From Pegoplata infirma (lineage: Eukaryota; Arthropoda; Insecta; Diptera; Anthomyiidae): a stretch of 64,000 nucleotides of DNA. Where the stretch lies: assembly GCA_963921195.1 (NCBI GenBank), contig OY992540.1, positions 41,625,890-41,689,889 on the forward strand, given 5' to 3'. Positions 1-9,634 of this stretch are shown one piece after another. The stretch's first letter is position 1, and each line of letters begins with the position of its first letter. The notes under the pieces were generated by a model, which had not been told where the DNA came from, did no database searches, and saw only the letters and a list, made by a program, of their open reading frames with translations. Position numbers and translations under genes: made by a program.

Positions 1-450
1 GAAATTGGACACATATATTTTCAATTTTTCAGGTCTGGTGGGTACTGATTTTCAGCAGTATTGATCAAAGAAGTTATAAGAAGTTATATGCCGAACCAAA
101 AATTGTTGATGAGTTTCACCGGAAAATGTTAAAAAACGCAGAAACTTCTAAAAAGGCATACAAAATATTTGAAATAGTATTTATGTCACTCAATTTTTTT
201 TTTAAATTTTTTACACTCAAAAAAAAATTTTACACTCGAAAAAATTTTTACACTAAAAAAAAAAAATTTTTTTTACAAAAATGTTTAATTTTTTTTTTAT
301 CAAAATAAATTTTATTGTTAATTAAATTAAAAAATATGCTTAATCACTAAAAAAGTTTTTTTCCCTCAAATTCATTTGCATTAACAATATTTTAAGCATT
401 GTGGAGCGTATTCATGGATTCGGCCAAGTCGATTTCAAGTTTTTTACTTG
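1..450 (+). mobile_element. DINE-1/Helentron-like element, 3' part (copy A)
   Basis: The window opens inside an interspersed repeat whose 3' end is recognisable. At 395-450 a GTGGAG..GTATTCATGG block is followed by a short stem-loop (ATTCGGC, loop, GTCGAT at 417-434) and the terminal run ending TTTTTACTTG. The same end occurs at 29190-29242, and in reverse at 14666, 16671, 42889, 50094 and 55648. The CACTCAAAA/CACTCGAAAA A-rich body at 190-290 matches 28975-29070. A terminal hairpin close to the 3' end is typical of Helitron/Helentron-type non-autonomous elements, including DINE-1. The family name is inference from architecture. The left part lies outside the window. Confidence 0.6.
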
Positions 451-1331
451 CTTAGTTGTTGCAACGTGAAATTAAGAATAAAGATAAGCCACGTAAAAGA
501 TATTCTTACACTACTTCAACTTCTCTTCTTCATGTTAATGGCGTTTTCAAGTTAAGTATCATCGTTGGTGCTGTTGGTTGGATATTAAAATTCATGACAT
601 TTGTTCATGTCCTCCTAAAGAGTGTTAGCAGACGTGTTTTGCACCTTTAAAATGCAACAACCATAAAATACGTAAATGTATTAAAACAGTGGAATGAAGG
701 TAGCAAAGTTTCAATAATTCTGGGAATTTTAAATATTGAAAAAAATGATGATTCCAATATTTTTCCCATAAAAAAATTTACGAAGTTGAGACGGAAGCGG
801 CTCTCAGAGCAGTTAGTGTCTACGTCCCGATATCGACGTGGTAACAACAATCCTGCCCAACGACTACAAACCGTTGGATACTGGAGTTCAGCATGTATGC
901 ACAAAAAACCTCCAAACTCCATATCCCCCCATTTTTCCCAACTGAACCTACATTACCGGAATGCCTGCTCAGATCACTAACAATTATAGCCGATGACATT
1001 GAACAAAACTCGGTCCCAATTGCCAACATATGTAACATGTGTAGGAGGTCTTTTACTGGCAACGCCAAGCTCAGATGAGCTGCGCGCGGAAACAGTGCTC
1101 ACCTACGCTGTTAGGGACTGAGGACTGCCGATCTTTATTGGCCGGACATAATCCGTATCTGTTGCAGAAGGCGTCAGGCTGCCAACGCACGTGGAGGTGA
1201 AGCCCCAGATCGGCGGTCCACACCGGTTGGCCGAGCAGGTCCACACCTGCTGACCGAGCAGGTCCACCTCATCGAACTACGATCACTTGGAATTTCAGGA
1301 GATCGCCGTTTGATCTGTAGAGGTTGAGATT
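451..1331. other. No recognisable gene; part is unusually GC-rich
   Basis: Short open frames occur on both strands but resemble no family I know and look like chance ORFs. From about 780 onward base composition rises above the AT-rich surroundings. The segment may therefore belong to the same decayed coding element as 1332-1700. Confidence 0.4.
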
Positions 1332-1700
1332 GTGAAAATCTTCATTCCTCTAACAGCGGCCTACCGTACCGACAACAGAGTCATACTCGTGGACCTAAAT
1401 GCGCACCAGGATGCGGTAGGTACCATCTTCGCCAAAAAACTTTATAATACCAACACTGTGTTGTCAATTAGAGACACCCTACTGACGGAACTAGAATTCA
1501 GGCAATTGACTTCTCCCTCGACAACTTCAGAGGGAGAGAGAAACATTTGAAAGATCTTGGTTGAAGCGGAAAACCGCTGCATTTCGGCTAGACGCACCGC
1601 TTTTATTGGTCCAAACTTTCCACCTGAGACATATCGTCTAGCAGAAAGAAGAGATGCCATCCAAAGGCAACTGAATACTGAGAATGATAGGTTAGGTTGT
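1332..1700 (+). pseudogene. Degenerate non-LTR retrotransposon relic (jockey/LOA-type linker region?)
   Basis: One reading frame runs through a single TGA at 1548-1550. Its first half contains VILVDLNAHQDA, reminiscent of the (V/L)GDLNAHH motif of apurinic-like endonucleases in jockey/I-type non-LTR elements. After the stop the frame reads GPNFPPETYRLAERRDAI, similar to the RPNFP..A..LA.(E)RD segment between endonuclease and reverse transcriptase in such elements. No catalytic residues can be confirmed and both flanks are lost. The assignment rests on short motif resemblance only. Confidence 0.35.
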
Positions 1701-2379
1701 AGGTTGTAAGTGGCTGCTGACGTTTTACGTCAACACACGTAGACTCTGAGGTCCATTGTGATACCACTGAGAATGATGCTCTAATCTCTTCTCACTGTAA
1801 AAATCTGTGTTACGACACCTAAAAGAGTCCGATAAAAACCTTTGGTCGACGATAAAGAACATTTCAAATCCCCGCAGAAGCGTAGCCACACTCTTACTAT
1901 CAAGAGTGGCATGCCGCTTGACTCCCAAAGGCCTTTAACGGACTCAAAAATTTTAGGTTTTGCAACAATATGGCGGGACCAACTATAAAAAACTTACAAC
2001 TCGCATAATTGGGAAGTTTTGGAGAGATATGGTCGTCATGCATGCCCGCGATGCTGTCAGATCGATCCTTGACAAGTGTGAAAAAGGGTACTTTGGTACT
2101 TTTTTTTTTTAGAAATTCTTATTCTAGTGATGCCAGAATTTTGGAAATAATGTAAGAGACAAAAAAGATGAAAGAAAGTATGAAGTGAAGTTCAGATTGC
2201 TGGAAATAGAATTGTATTGTTGGAAACTGTCAAAACTTATTTTCTAGAAACTATAAATATTCACATATAAAAAAAAACAGTTTTCATTAACAAGACAAAC
2301 TGTCATTTAAAATCCTGCTGACGATAACACTAACTGGAGTGCTTGAATACCGGTATTTTTCTATAATTTTAAGAAATTC
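1701..2379. other. Non-coding; possible moderate-copy repeat at 1688-1990
   Basis: 1688-1990 starts with TAGGTTAGGTTG, contains a small hairpin (TGACGTTTTACGTCA, 1718-1732) and the phrase GGTCCATTGTGATACCAC. It looks like part of a dispersed insect repeat, but I cannot name it. From 1990 to 2379 the DNA is AT-rich without a feature. Confidence 0.25.
2367..2379. other. Possible target-site duplication of the jockey-like relic (left copy)
   Basis: TTTTAAGAAATTC occurs here and again at 10902-10914, just outside the two ends of the split non-LTR relic. An A-rich tail (minus strand, 2380-2416) separates this copy from the 3' UTR. It could be chance in such AT-rich DNA, but the position fits a 13-bp duplication. 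Confidence 0.45.
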
Positions 2380-3151
2380 GATTTTTCTTCTGCATTTTTT
2401 CAAGTTTTTTTTTTTTACTTTGAGCCAACACTTAGGGGATGTCCCCTACTAATGCAATGCATTGTGTTGGTATTGGGAAAATATGTTATGAGGAAAGAGG
2501 GAGTAGAGTTTGTGGACATTTAATTTGATTTTTTTCTAAATTATAGCTGACTGGAAAGACTTCTGCCGGTAGTTTGTTCCACATACGGCTGGTTCGACCG
2601 AGAAAGGAATTCTCTCTGTAATGCGTTGGACAGTCAACAACGAACGGATGTGATCTTCTGGAAAGGCGAGTACTACAGCATGCACCCGCGTCACAGGGAT
2701 GAGTTTGCCCATCTTAGCTGAAAACTTACCGGGGTAATATCGATAGAAGAATGAAGCACCACCAACATTCCGACAATGCTCAAATGAGTCAATAGAGCTG
2801 TCAATGATGAGCTTCAACGCACTCTCTTCCACCCGATCAAGAAGCTTCAAGAAAGTCTTTGAAGCACCTGCCCAGATATGGGAGTTGTATTCCATTTTCG
2901 GCCGGATATAGGCGTTAGAAATTATGAGGAGATCAGACGGAGTGAAGTAGTTCTTGCACCGTTTTAAGAAACCAAGTGTCTTGGTTTCTTCCGACACTTG
3001 AAAAACATATTTGTTCCAACGAATTTTGTTCCAACGTGATATTGGATTTTCATGCCTAGAACATCAAGAGTTTCTGATTCCTCGATAGCTATACCACCCA
3101 TTAATACAGATGACGATGATTCCACAAGCCGTCTGTGGGTCAACATACTAC
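2380..3151 (-). pseudogene. Jockey/CR1-type non-LTR retrotransposon, 3' part (RT C-terminal region, 3' UTR, poly-A)
   Basis: Minus-strand reading frames encode the conserved region downstream of the RT core: LGFLKRCKNYFTPSDLL, then IRPKMEYNSHIWAGAS, then DRVEESALKLI, and after another frame change ENSFLGRTSRMWNKLPAEVF. This order is typical of the thumb and C-terminal region of jockey/CR1-like RTs. The coding frame shifts near 2995 and again near 2650, so it is not functional. A 12-A stretch at 2405-2416 (minus strand) marks a poly-A tail. The RT core of the same copy lies at 10100-10901, and the gypsy element at 3152-10099 is inserted between the halves. If the gypsy element and one CTAC are removed, the reading frame runs on across the junction. 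Confidence 0.85.
3148..3151. other. Gypsy target-site duplication CTAC (left)
   Basis: CTAC directly precedes the LTR start at 3152, and CTAC directly follows the other LTR at 10100-10103. Four base pairs is the usual duplication length for Ty3/gypsy integrases. Confidence 0.9.
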
Positions 3152-3616
3152 TGTAACTTGGTAAGCCGGTTGAGCTTGGTTACAACTTGTTAAGCCGGTT
3201 GAGCTTGGTATTTAATTGATAAGCCGGTTGAGCTTTGTTTTTCAATTGATTTTATTCATTAAAATTGAACTTAATTTATAGTATAAAATTGCTTAGTTAG
3301 CACTTAAATTAACAGTGGGGAAATGTAGCAATGGACTAATATATTTAGTTAGATTCGTTAAGTACGAAACAACGATCATCGTACAATACCAGAAGGGTTG
3401 ACTGTTCAAAAAGATTTACAGTAGAAGTCACCACAGTTTGACTGAGTATTCTCAGCTTAGTTTACTGTAACTTCAATAGTCATTGTACAATGCAAACAGT
3501 GTGTATCGTTTTGTACTTTTATAATACTCATATTTCAGTTATCCAAAATATCGTCAAAATGCAGTAAAATACAGTTATGGTTAATAACGCATTTAATTCA
3601 TGCTACATATGCTACA
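3152..3616 (-). repeat. 3' LTR of the gypsy element (465 bp)
   Basis: Starts TGTAAC and ends GCTACA on the plus strand, giving TG..CA termini on either strand. It appears to match 9635-10099 base for base. A motif (AAGCCGGTTGAGCTT) is repeated three times near the plus-strand start of the LTR, which is the 3' end in element orientation. Confidence 0.95.
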
Positions 3617-3627
3617 CCTCCCTTTTT
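3617..3627 (-). other. Polypurine tract
   Basis: On the minus strand AAAAAGGGAGG abuts the 3' LTR with no gap. This is the expected position and composition for the plus-strand DNA primer of an LTR retrotransposon. Confidence 0.85.
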
Positions 3628-3795
3628 ATAGAAGAATGATCATATAACAAAGTTGTATGAACATTCTTTTTACTAAAGACAAATAAAACGTATGAATAAC
3701 TTATAGTAAGTAATATTTCTTATGTGTATTTCATTTTATTATTTTAAGTCGTATTATTTTGGAATTCCAGTATATCATTTATTATTTTGTTATTA

Positions 3796-6700
3796 TTATT
3801 GTTTATAAATCTTAAGCCTATTCTTATGTACAATTTGACCTTTTTTTGTTTTCTTATCAACTATGGTTACATTGTTTCTAAGATCTATTTTTTTAATTTT
3901 ATATGGTCCCTTATACTGAGTATGCAGTTTATGACCTACCTCATTTTTGAGTAAAACTAAATCACCTATTTTAAAAGTATAATCTAAAGTTCCCTTATCA
4001 TAATTAATTTTCTGTTTTAACTTAGCCTTATCTAACATTGTTTTTGCCCTGTTGTGAGCTACTTCTAACCTAAATCTAACTTCTTTAGCATAATCCTCTA
4101 CATTATACAGTGGTGTTATTCTATCAACCTCATTAAATTGTTGGAACCCGTTTGGAAGTTTACCAAAAACTAATTCATATGGACAGTAATCATGAACTGT
4201 CGATGGAGTGGTGTTAAAGCAATACGTGAAGTATTTGAGCCACTCATCCCAATCGCTTTTGTCAACAGATATGTAAGATCTTATATACTCGTTGAAAGTT
4301 CTGTGACTTCTCTCAATAGTGCCCAGCGTTTGGTGATGGTGAGCTGTTGATGTTAGTTTTTCTATTTTGAGGAGATTGCATAACTCTGTTAGAAGAGAGT
4401 TTTTATATTCTGTACCCATGTCCGAAATGAACGTCTTCATAGGACCATAGGTGAGAACAAAATGTTCGAAAATTGCTTTTGCAATTGTCTTAGCGCTTTT
4501 GTCTTGTATAGGTATTGTTACTAGATATTTTGTCATGTCACATATTATAGTGACTGCGTATTCATTGCCATTGTAAGATTTAGGTAATGGACCTATAGTA
4601 TCCACTAGTACTCTATCAAATGGTTTCGCTGGCGTTGGCGTTAATACCATTGGACTCTTCAGGTGCTTTGTAGTCTTGGCTGTTTGACACTTTTTGCATG
4701 ATTTAACGTATTTTGTTACGTCTTTTATGATATTCTTCCAATAGTAATATCTTTTAATTTTATTTAATGTTCTTGAAACACCGCAGTGACCTCCCTCTGC
4801 AGGGTCATCGTGGTATCGTTCCATTACATTTTGAATAACTTTGGCATTTTTATCAATTCGGGTCACCTCATTTAGTAGCGCTACTTTAATATGATTCAAA
4901 ATTTCGTTGCCCATTTGTTTGAATTCATTTATAGAGATAAATTCGAAAATTTTCTCACTAGGTGCCATTTGTAATTTCGTAATGCTATGTTTATCGGCCA
5001 CTTCTTCGAGCCTTGGGAAAAATTGTCCTAAGTCAAGTTTCCCATTAATAAACAAATCATCGATTGGTATACATGCAATTATAGATTTGCCTCGTTTGAT
5101 GTAACATCTTTCAGGGTTAATCTTCAATTTATAATATTTTCTGACGTCAGTGTTCTTAATCGGTACATATATACTGGGCTTTTCATTTAATTGATGCCGC
5201 TTATTCAAATTTTTGTTTTTAGCCATATTTTGTGCCTTATTTGTCATTGCTCTTGTAGTTACTTTTAGTATACTATTATTCTCTATATTTAATTCTTTTA
5301 AGTCATTTATCGTAATTCGCGATAAAGCGTCTGCGACGTAGTTATCTTTTCCCCTAAGATAATCAACTGTAAAATCATACTCTTCTAGATCAAGTCTAAT
5401 TCTTGTTAGTTTAGAGCTTGGGTTCTTCATTGAAAATAGATAAGAAAGAGGTCTATGATCTGACCGAACGAGAAAGTGCTTTCCATAAATGTAGGGTCTA
5501 AAATGTTTTATTGCCCAATGAATTGCTGTTAGTTCCTGTTCAATGGTTGATTTATTACTTTCTCCTTTTGTAAAGCTTCTAGATGCGTATGCTACTGGTA
5601 AATGTTTTCCGTCGTGTTCCTGTGTAAGTACGGCGCCACATGCGTGTTTGCTTGCATCTGTTGTTATACAGAACTGTTTTTCAAAATCTGGATATTGCAG
5701 TAATGTTGGGTGCATTAGTGCCTGTTTAAGATGTTCAAAGGCAATATCGCATTCCCTTGTCCACTCAAATGATACTCCTTTTTTTGATAATCTAGTAAGA
5801 TGCCTTGAATATTCAGAAAAATTTTTAATAAATCGTCTGTAGTAATTGCAAAAAGCTACAAATCTTCTAGCACTATCTGCATCCGTAGGTTTCGGGTAGT
5901 TCTCAATTACTGAATATTTACTGTCATCTGGGAGTATGCCTTTGTTGGTGCATTTATGGCCAAGGTATGTAACCTCGTGCATGAAGAATGAACATTTTTC
6001 AGGATGCAATTTGAGATTGTGTCTGCGACATAACTCAAAAACATCTGTTAAATTTGAAAGCATGTGTTTCTCGGAACAACCTAGTACAACTAAATCATCC
6101 ATGTATAAAAAAGCTTGATCAGGTCTCAAACCACTAAAAGCAATTGTCATCATTCTTTGGAATGAATTTGGTGCTACTTTTAGACCATATGGTAATCTGG
6201 TAAATCTATATGAACCTTTGGTAGTTGAAAATGAAGTTATGTTTCTAGAATCTTTTTCTAATTCAATTTGATGAAATCCGGATATTAAGTCCAGACAAGA
6301 AAAATACTTTGCTCTGCCAAGTTGATCTAAAATATCATCTATTCTTGGTAATGGAAATTTATCTGCTATTAATTTCTTGTTAACTTGTCTGTAATCTATC
6401 ACTAATCTCCATCTTTTTTCCTTTGAATTTGGCAAGGATTTCTTTGGAACTAATAAAATTGGACTATTATATTCTGAATATGATGATTCTATTATTCCAT
6501 CATCTATCAACTTATTCACTTGCTCTTCAATTTCGTCTTTATGAGTATGTGGTATACGATAGTTCTTTATGTATACTGGTTCTTTATCCTTTGTTCTTAA
6601 CTTTTGTTTGTAAAAATTGTTAGTTGTAACAGTTTCTGATTCTAATCCGAAGATATCGCTGTATTCGGAACATATTTCCGTTAATGTTTCATTAAAACGT

Positions 6701-7449
6701 TTTGGAAAATTTTTCTTCAATATGTTTAAAATTTCGTGTTTTCTATTTTTATTGTCGATGTTGTTCTTCATTATATCATACTCATTGACATCTTCTGTTA
6801 TAATTTTATTTTGTTTTAGTGTAGATATTGTGTTGTTTGTGTTAAGTATCCTTATAAATGCATTTTTAGCTTTAACTAATGTACTAGCGATGAATATTCC
6901 TGGTTGGGGTTCTTGATTAGGTATCAATATTTCCTCATTGCAAGATGAAACTTTTATTTGTCGTATTACTTCAGATCTAGCTGGTAAGGTAATTTCATCA
7001 TCACAAGTATTGGTCATCGGTATTACTATTTGTTGTATTAAATTATGTGGTCTCAGGATAAGATAATCCTGGTCTTGATTAAATTCAAGTATGCAATTAT
7101 ATTTTTTCATAAAATCCGTACCAATTATTCCATCACATGGTATTGGGAAATTGTCTTCTAAATTGTGGGGTATCAAGAATTTATCAGTTCTTAAATCAAA
7201 AAATGTTGTACCAATGGATTTAATTGTACCTTTTCCTATACCAGTGAGTGTAGTAAAATGTGCCGTATTTATTTGTTTAAATGTGCATTGATGTTTTATT
7301 AAGGATATGTCTGCTCCAGTGTCTACCAGTAATGTTACAATGGTGTTAATTATATCTATTTTAATTCGTATGAAACAACTAAAGTTAAGGTTGAGGTTGT
7401 ATATTTTCCTGTTTATTGACTTGATCTTAGGGGAGCGTTCGAGTTTCCC
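3796..7449 (-). CDS. pol: Pol polyprotein: protease, reverse transcriptase, RNase H, integrase
   Basis: The frame is open from 7452 (just after a TAG at 7453-7455) to the stop at 3796, about 1218 codons. The first Met is at 7176, but the protease active-site motif LVDTGAD lies upstream of it in the same frame (about 7310-7335). Translation therefore probably enters by -1 frameshifting from gag at 7443-7449 rather than at that Met. Counting from Met-7176: RT about 210-380 with YMDD near 358; RNase H about 500-625 with TTDASK near 507; integrase zinc-binding HH-CC about 785-830 (CKKC near 825); DDE core with D near 857 (VDTIGP), D near 917 (ISDMGTE) and E near 953 (GTIERSHR), a D35E-type spacing; a GPY module (YKGPYKI) near the C-terminus. 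All catalytic residues I can check are present. It would make cDNA in cytoplasmic particles and integrate it in the nucleus. Confidence 0.93.
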   Translation of the reverse strand, partial: GKLERSPKIKSINRKIYNLNLNFSCFIRIKIDIINTIVTLLVDTGADISLIKHQCTFKQINTAHFTTLTGIGKGTIKSIGTTFFDLRTDKFLIPHNLEDNFPIPCDGIIGTDFMKKYNCILEFNQDQDYLILRPHNLIQQIVIPMTNTCDDEITLPARSEVIRQIKVSSCNEEILIPNQEPQPGIFIASTLVKAKNAFIRILNTNNTISTLKQNKIITEDVNEYDIMKNNIDNKNRKHEILNILKKNFPKRFNETLTEICSEYSDIFGLESETVTTNNFYKQKLRTKDKEPVYIKNYRIPHTHKDEIEEQVNKLIDDGIIESSYSEYNSPILLVPKKSLPNSKEKRWRLVIDYRQVNKKLIADKFPLPRIDDILDQLGRAKYFSCLDLISGFHQIELEKDSRNITSFSTTKGSYRFTRLPYGLKVAPNSFQRMMTIAFSGLRPDQAFLYMDDLVVLGCSEKHMLSNLTDVFELCRRHNLKLHPEKCSFFMHEVTYLGHKCTNKGILPDDSKYSVIENYPKPTDADSARRFVAFCNYYRRFIKNFSEYSRHLTRLSKKGVSFEWTRECDIAFEHLKQALMHPTLLQYPDFEKQFCITTDASKHACGAVLTQEHDGKHLPVAYASRSFTKGESNKSTIEQELTAIHWAIKHFRPYIYGKHFLVRSDHRPLSYLFSMKNPSSKLTRIRLDLEEYDFTVDYLRGKDNYVADALSRITINDLKELNIENNSILKVTTRAMTNKAQNMAKNKNLNKRHQLNEKPSIYVPIKNTDVRKYYKLKINPERCYIKRGKSIIACIPIDDLFINGKLDLGQFFPRLEEVADKHSITKLQMAPSEKIFEFISINEFKQMGNEILNHIKVALLNEVTRIDKNAKVIQNVMERYHDDPAEGGHCGVSRTLNKIKRYYYWKNIIKDVTKYVKSCKKCQTAKTTKHLKSPMVLTPTPAKPFDRVLVDTIGPLPKSYNGNEYAVTIICDMTKYLVTIPIQDKSAKTIAKAIFEHFVLTYGPMKTFISDMGTEYKNSLLTELCNLLKIEKLTSTAHHHQTLGTIERSHRTFNEYIRSYISVDKSDWDEWLKYFTYCFNTTPSTVHDYCPYELVFGKLPNGFQQFNEVDRITPLYNVEDYAKEVRFRLEVAHNRAKTMLDKAKLKQKINYDKGTLDYTFKIGDLVLLKNEVGHKLHTQYKGPYKIKKIDLRNNVTIVDKKTKKGQIVHKNRLKIYKQ

Positions 7450-8627
7450 GAACTATCTTCATTTGCATTTATTGCTCTAGTGTGGTTTCTGTTACCATTA
7501 TAGTAACCATGTCCTCTTCTATTTCTGTAGTTATTATTTGAATAATTATTATTATTGTTATTGTGGTTGTTATTATTGTTATTCCGGGAGAAATTACCTC
7601 TTCCACGGAATCTTCCTCTGCCTCTGCTGTAATTGTGGTGATTGGGTCTTTGCCCATAGTATAATATGGAATTCTGCTGACTAGTTGCCTCAGTGCAACA
7701 ATTCACAAATTTGCTAATTGCGTCATTCATATTATTGAATTGTCCAGCTTCCATGATCAGTTTTACCTTCTCAATGTTGCAATTTTTAGTAAGTGCTTTT
7801 ACAGCAACTTGAGTCGAGTATTTATTTGCCAAATCGCAAGTCAAACCATCTGATATGTATGCATTTTCAAGTGATTTTACTAGAGATTCTATCTCACTAC
7901 AATATACATTTGCAGATTTATTGTTTTGTTTAATATTCATTATTTTTGCCGACAAGACGTCGACTGATTCTCCTTTTACTGAGATATTCAGTCTATTTAT
8001 AATTTCAGAGATTGAAGATTCATTGCTAATCAGATTTCCAGCAGTTCCCTTTAGTCTAGTTCTTATTAGAGATACCGCTGCTTGTTCGTGTGCACCCTTA
8101 AGTGAATCTATTAATTGGAGCGAGTCCAGAAATGTACGTAGATTCTCAGGCTTGCCGTCGAAATCGCAAATCAGTTTTGAGGCTGTGTTAAGAAATTCTA
8201 CTACCGTTTGTGTCATTTTGAAATTATATGAAAAATCTTCAAAGTCGGAATTGGTTTCTTCTTCGGCAATTGGGTCAAACTTCTGACTATTGCTAGAATC
8301 GAGTATAATGTTTGTATCGATCTTCAATTGTTGCTCAATTGAATGTGGCACTTTTTGGTTAATATTATATTTATCAAGTATTTTTACTAATCGATCCCTT
8401 AGACTCCAATAAATTTCTAAAACTTCGTTCCTGTGTTCCTCAGTGAATTTCCCTCTATTTCTGTATGCTGTTTCTCTAATTATCTCCAGAGAACCTGTTA
8501 ATGTTACTAAGTGTTTTCTCACTGTTTCCGGTTTAATATAAATATTTTTGTTAATACATTTATAAGCCTGCTTGAAATTTTCCCTTTCTGTGTAAATAAT
8601 TTTCCTTATTTGTTCCCATTTATCCAT
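7413..8627 (-). CDS. gag: Gag polyprotein
   Basis: 404 residues, starting at the ATG at 8627, which is 39 nt after the stop of the small upstream ORF. The first 320 residues look like a helical Gag/capsid-type region (for example SKLICDFDGKPENLRTFLDS and the following LIRTRLKGTAGNLI), the usual layout of arthropod gypsy Gag. No CCHC zinc knuckle is present. Instead the C-terminus has an RG-rich box (SRGRGRFRGRGNFSR) and long Asn-rich stretches, probably the RNA-binding part. The gene overlaps pol in the -1 frame at its 3' end. It would form the virus-like particle that packages the element RNA. Confidence 0.9.
   Translation of the reverse strand: MDKWEQIRKIIYTERENFKQAYKCINKNIYIKPETVRKHLVTLTGSLEIIRETAYRNRGKFTEEHRNEVLEIYWSLRDRLVKILDKYNINQKVPHSIEQQLKIDTNIILDSSNSQKFDPIAEEETNSDFEDFSYNFKMTQTVVEFLNTASKLICDFDGKPENLRTFLDSLQLIDSLKGAHEQAAVSLIRTRLKGTAGNLISNESSISEIINRLNISVKGESVDVLSAKIMNIKQNNKSANVYCSEIESLVKSLENAYISDGLTCDLANKYSTQVAVKALTKNCNIEKVKLIMEAGQFNNMNDAISKFVNCCTEATSQQNSILYYGQRPNHHNYSRGRGRFRGRGNFSRNNNNNNHNNNNNNYSNNNYRNRRGHGYYNGNRNHTRAINANEDSSGNSNAPLRSSQ
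7443..7449 (-). promoter_or_regulatory. -1 ribosomal frameshift slippery heptamer G_GGA_AAC
   Basis: On the minus strand the heptamer GGGAAAC falls in gag phase as G GGA AAC, the X_XXY_YYZ form. Slipping back one base gives GGG AAA, which is exactly the pol phase. It lies 30 nt before the gag stop codon, and the pol frame is closed by a TAG only two codons upstream. The shift must therefore occur in this short window. I did not model a downstream pseudoknot. Confidence 0.75.
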
Positions 8628-8666
8628 TTATATATATTCTTTTTCCAACTCTTTATGAAATCTGAT

Positions 8667-8885
8667 TTATATTTTATCCAAATCATTCGCCCTACTATAA
8701 TATTTCTTCTTGAGTCTTTTGTTATGCATTGCATAAATACCTAAAGCGAAATTAATTGAAAGAATTATAGTGATCAACAAAAGATAGAGTTTGATCGTAT
8801 CTAATTCGGGTGTATTGTTCCCTACTACTACCTCATTCACTACATTCGCATTGGGTTTTACCACCTTCGATTGTTCTTTGCCCAT
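8667..8885 (-). CDS. Small pre-gag ORF: predicted N-myristoylated single-pass membrane protein
   Basis: 72 residues between the 5' leader and gag, ending 39 nt before the gag ATG. The N-terminus MGKEQSK fits the N-myristoylation pattern MGxxxS. A hydrophobic stretch (LYLLLITIILSINFALGIYAM, about residues 33-53) is long enough to cross a membrane. It is followed by a basic segment (KRLKKKYYSRANDLDKI), which predicts a cytoplasmic basic tail. Function is unknown. Position on the same genomic RNA suggests a role in translation of gag (as an upstream ORF) or in membrane targeting. No Env features (signal peptide, furin site, fusion peptide) are present. Confidence 0.65.
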   Translation of the reverse strand: MGKEQSKVVKPNANVVNEVVVGNNTPELDTIKLYLLLITIILSINFALGIYAMHNKRLKKKYYSRANDLDKI

Positions 8886-9625
8886 AATTAAGTTTCCTTC
8901 AAAAATGTTGTAATCATGTAACGAATTTCTGCATATGGATCCCTAGTACCTACAGTTTTTGTTCCGTAGAAACTGGTTCCCTATACTTCCAATCTATTGG
9001 GGTTTTATATTTACTCTTAATCTTTCTTCAATTCATAAAGGACCATTTACAAAATATTTAATTAGTTAATAGAAAAATTTTATTATAAATCTTTTTTTTT
9101 TAATTTTAAATTTAACGTTGAAATTATTATCTTATATTTCTGATTGTTTAAAAATTTTCATTTTCTGAAGAAAGTTCTTTTAATTCATTTAAAATTATTA
9201 TTTTTTTTTTTATTTATTTATGTGTTTATTTATTTATCGAGAAAAAATAAAGTTGTGCTAAGAGCGAAATCGCCTTCTAGCCCTAACCCGTGCATTGGGG
9301 AGCACTGAGTTTTGTTTTTTTTTTTTTATGTTATTTTTTTTTTAAATGTTATTTTTTTATTTATACCCTTTTTGTTTTGTTGTTGGAGGTGCCTTAGGTA
9401 GTTGAGGTGTGTTTATCTTCTCATGTTTTCTTCTAAGGAGAATCGATGTGGGCCTTCCTTCATCATCATCATCATCATCATCATCATCCCATCTATTGGC
9501 CAGACGGGGAACCTCCTTCACGCGACTGGCGGATATTTGTGGCTAATCCGCCAGGACAATAATAATAATTTTTTATTTCTTTTGTTTCCAGTGCTCTATT
9601 TAGAAGCACATTGGAAACACTGTCT
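8886..9625 (-). other. Gypsy 5' untranslated leader
   Basis: About 740 bp between primer site and the small ORF, with no convincing ORF of its own. It contains a (CAT)n microsatellite at about 9463-9488, T-rich tracts (9190-9230, 9313-9360) and a less AT-rich island (9270-9310, 9490-9560) that may hold packaging or regulatory structure. Confidence 0.6.
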
Positions 9626-9634
9626 CGGTCGCCA
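9626..9634 (-). other. tRNA primer-binding site (tRNA-Arg type)
   Basis: On the minus strand TGGCGACCG directly abuts the 5' LTR end with no spacer. It is complementary to a tRNA 3' end CGGTCGCCA, as in tRNA-Arg. 412 and mdg1 elements use tRNA-Arg. Identity of the tRNA is from memory of these families. Confidence 0.75.

Noticed and set aside
786..1078. Overlapping ORFs on both strands as genes
   Set aside because: No recognisable motifs, and mutually overlapping frames in a somewhat GC-richer patch. They are more likely chance ORFs in a decayed element.
8667..8885. The small membrane ORF as an envelope gene
   Set aside because: Too short, no signal peptide, no fusion peptide or cleavage site, and it is located before gag rather than after pol.
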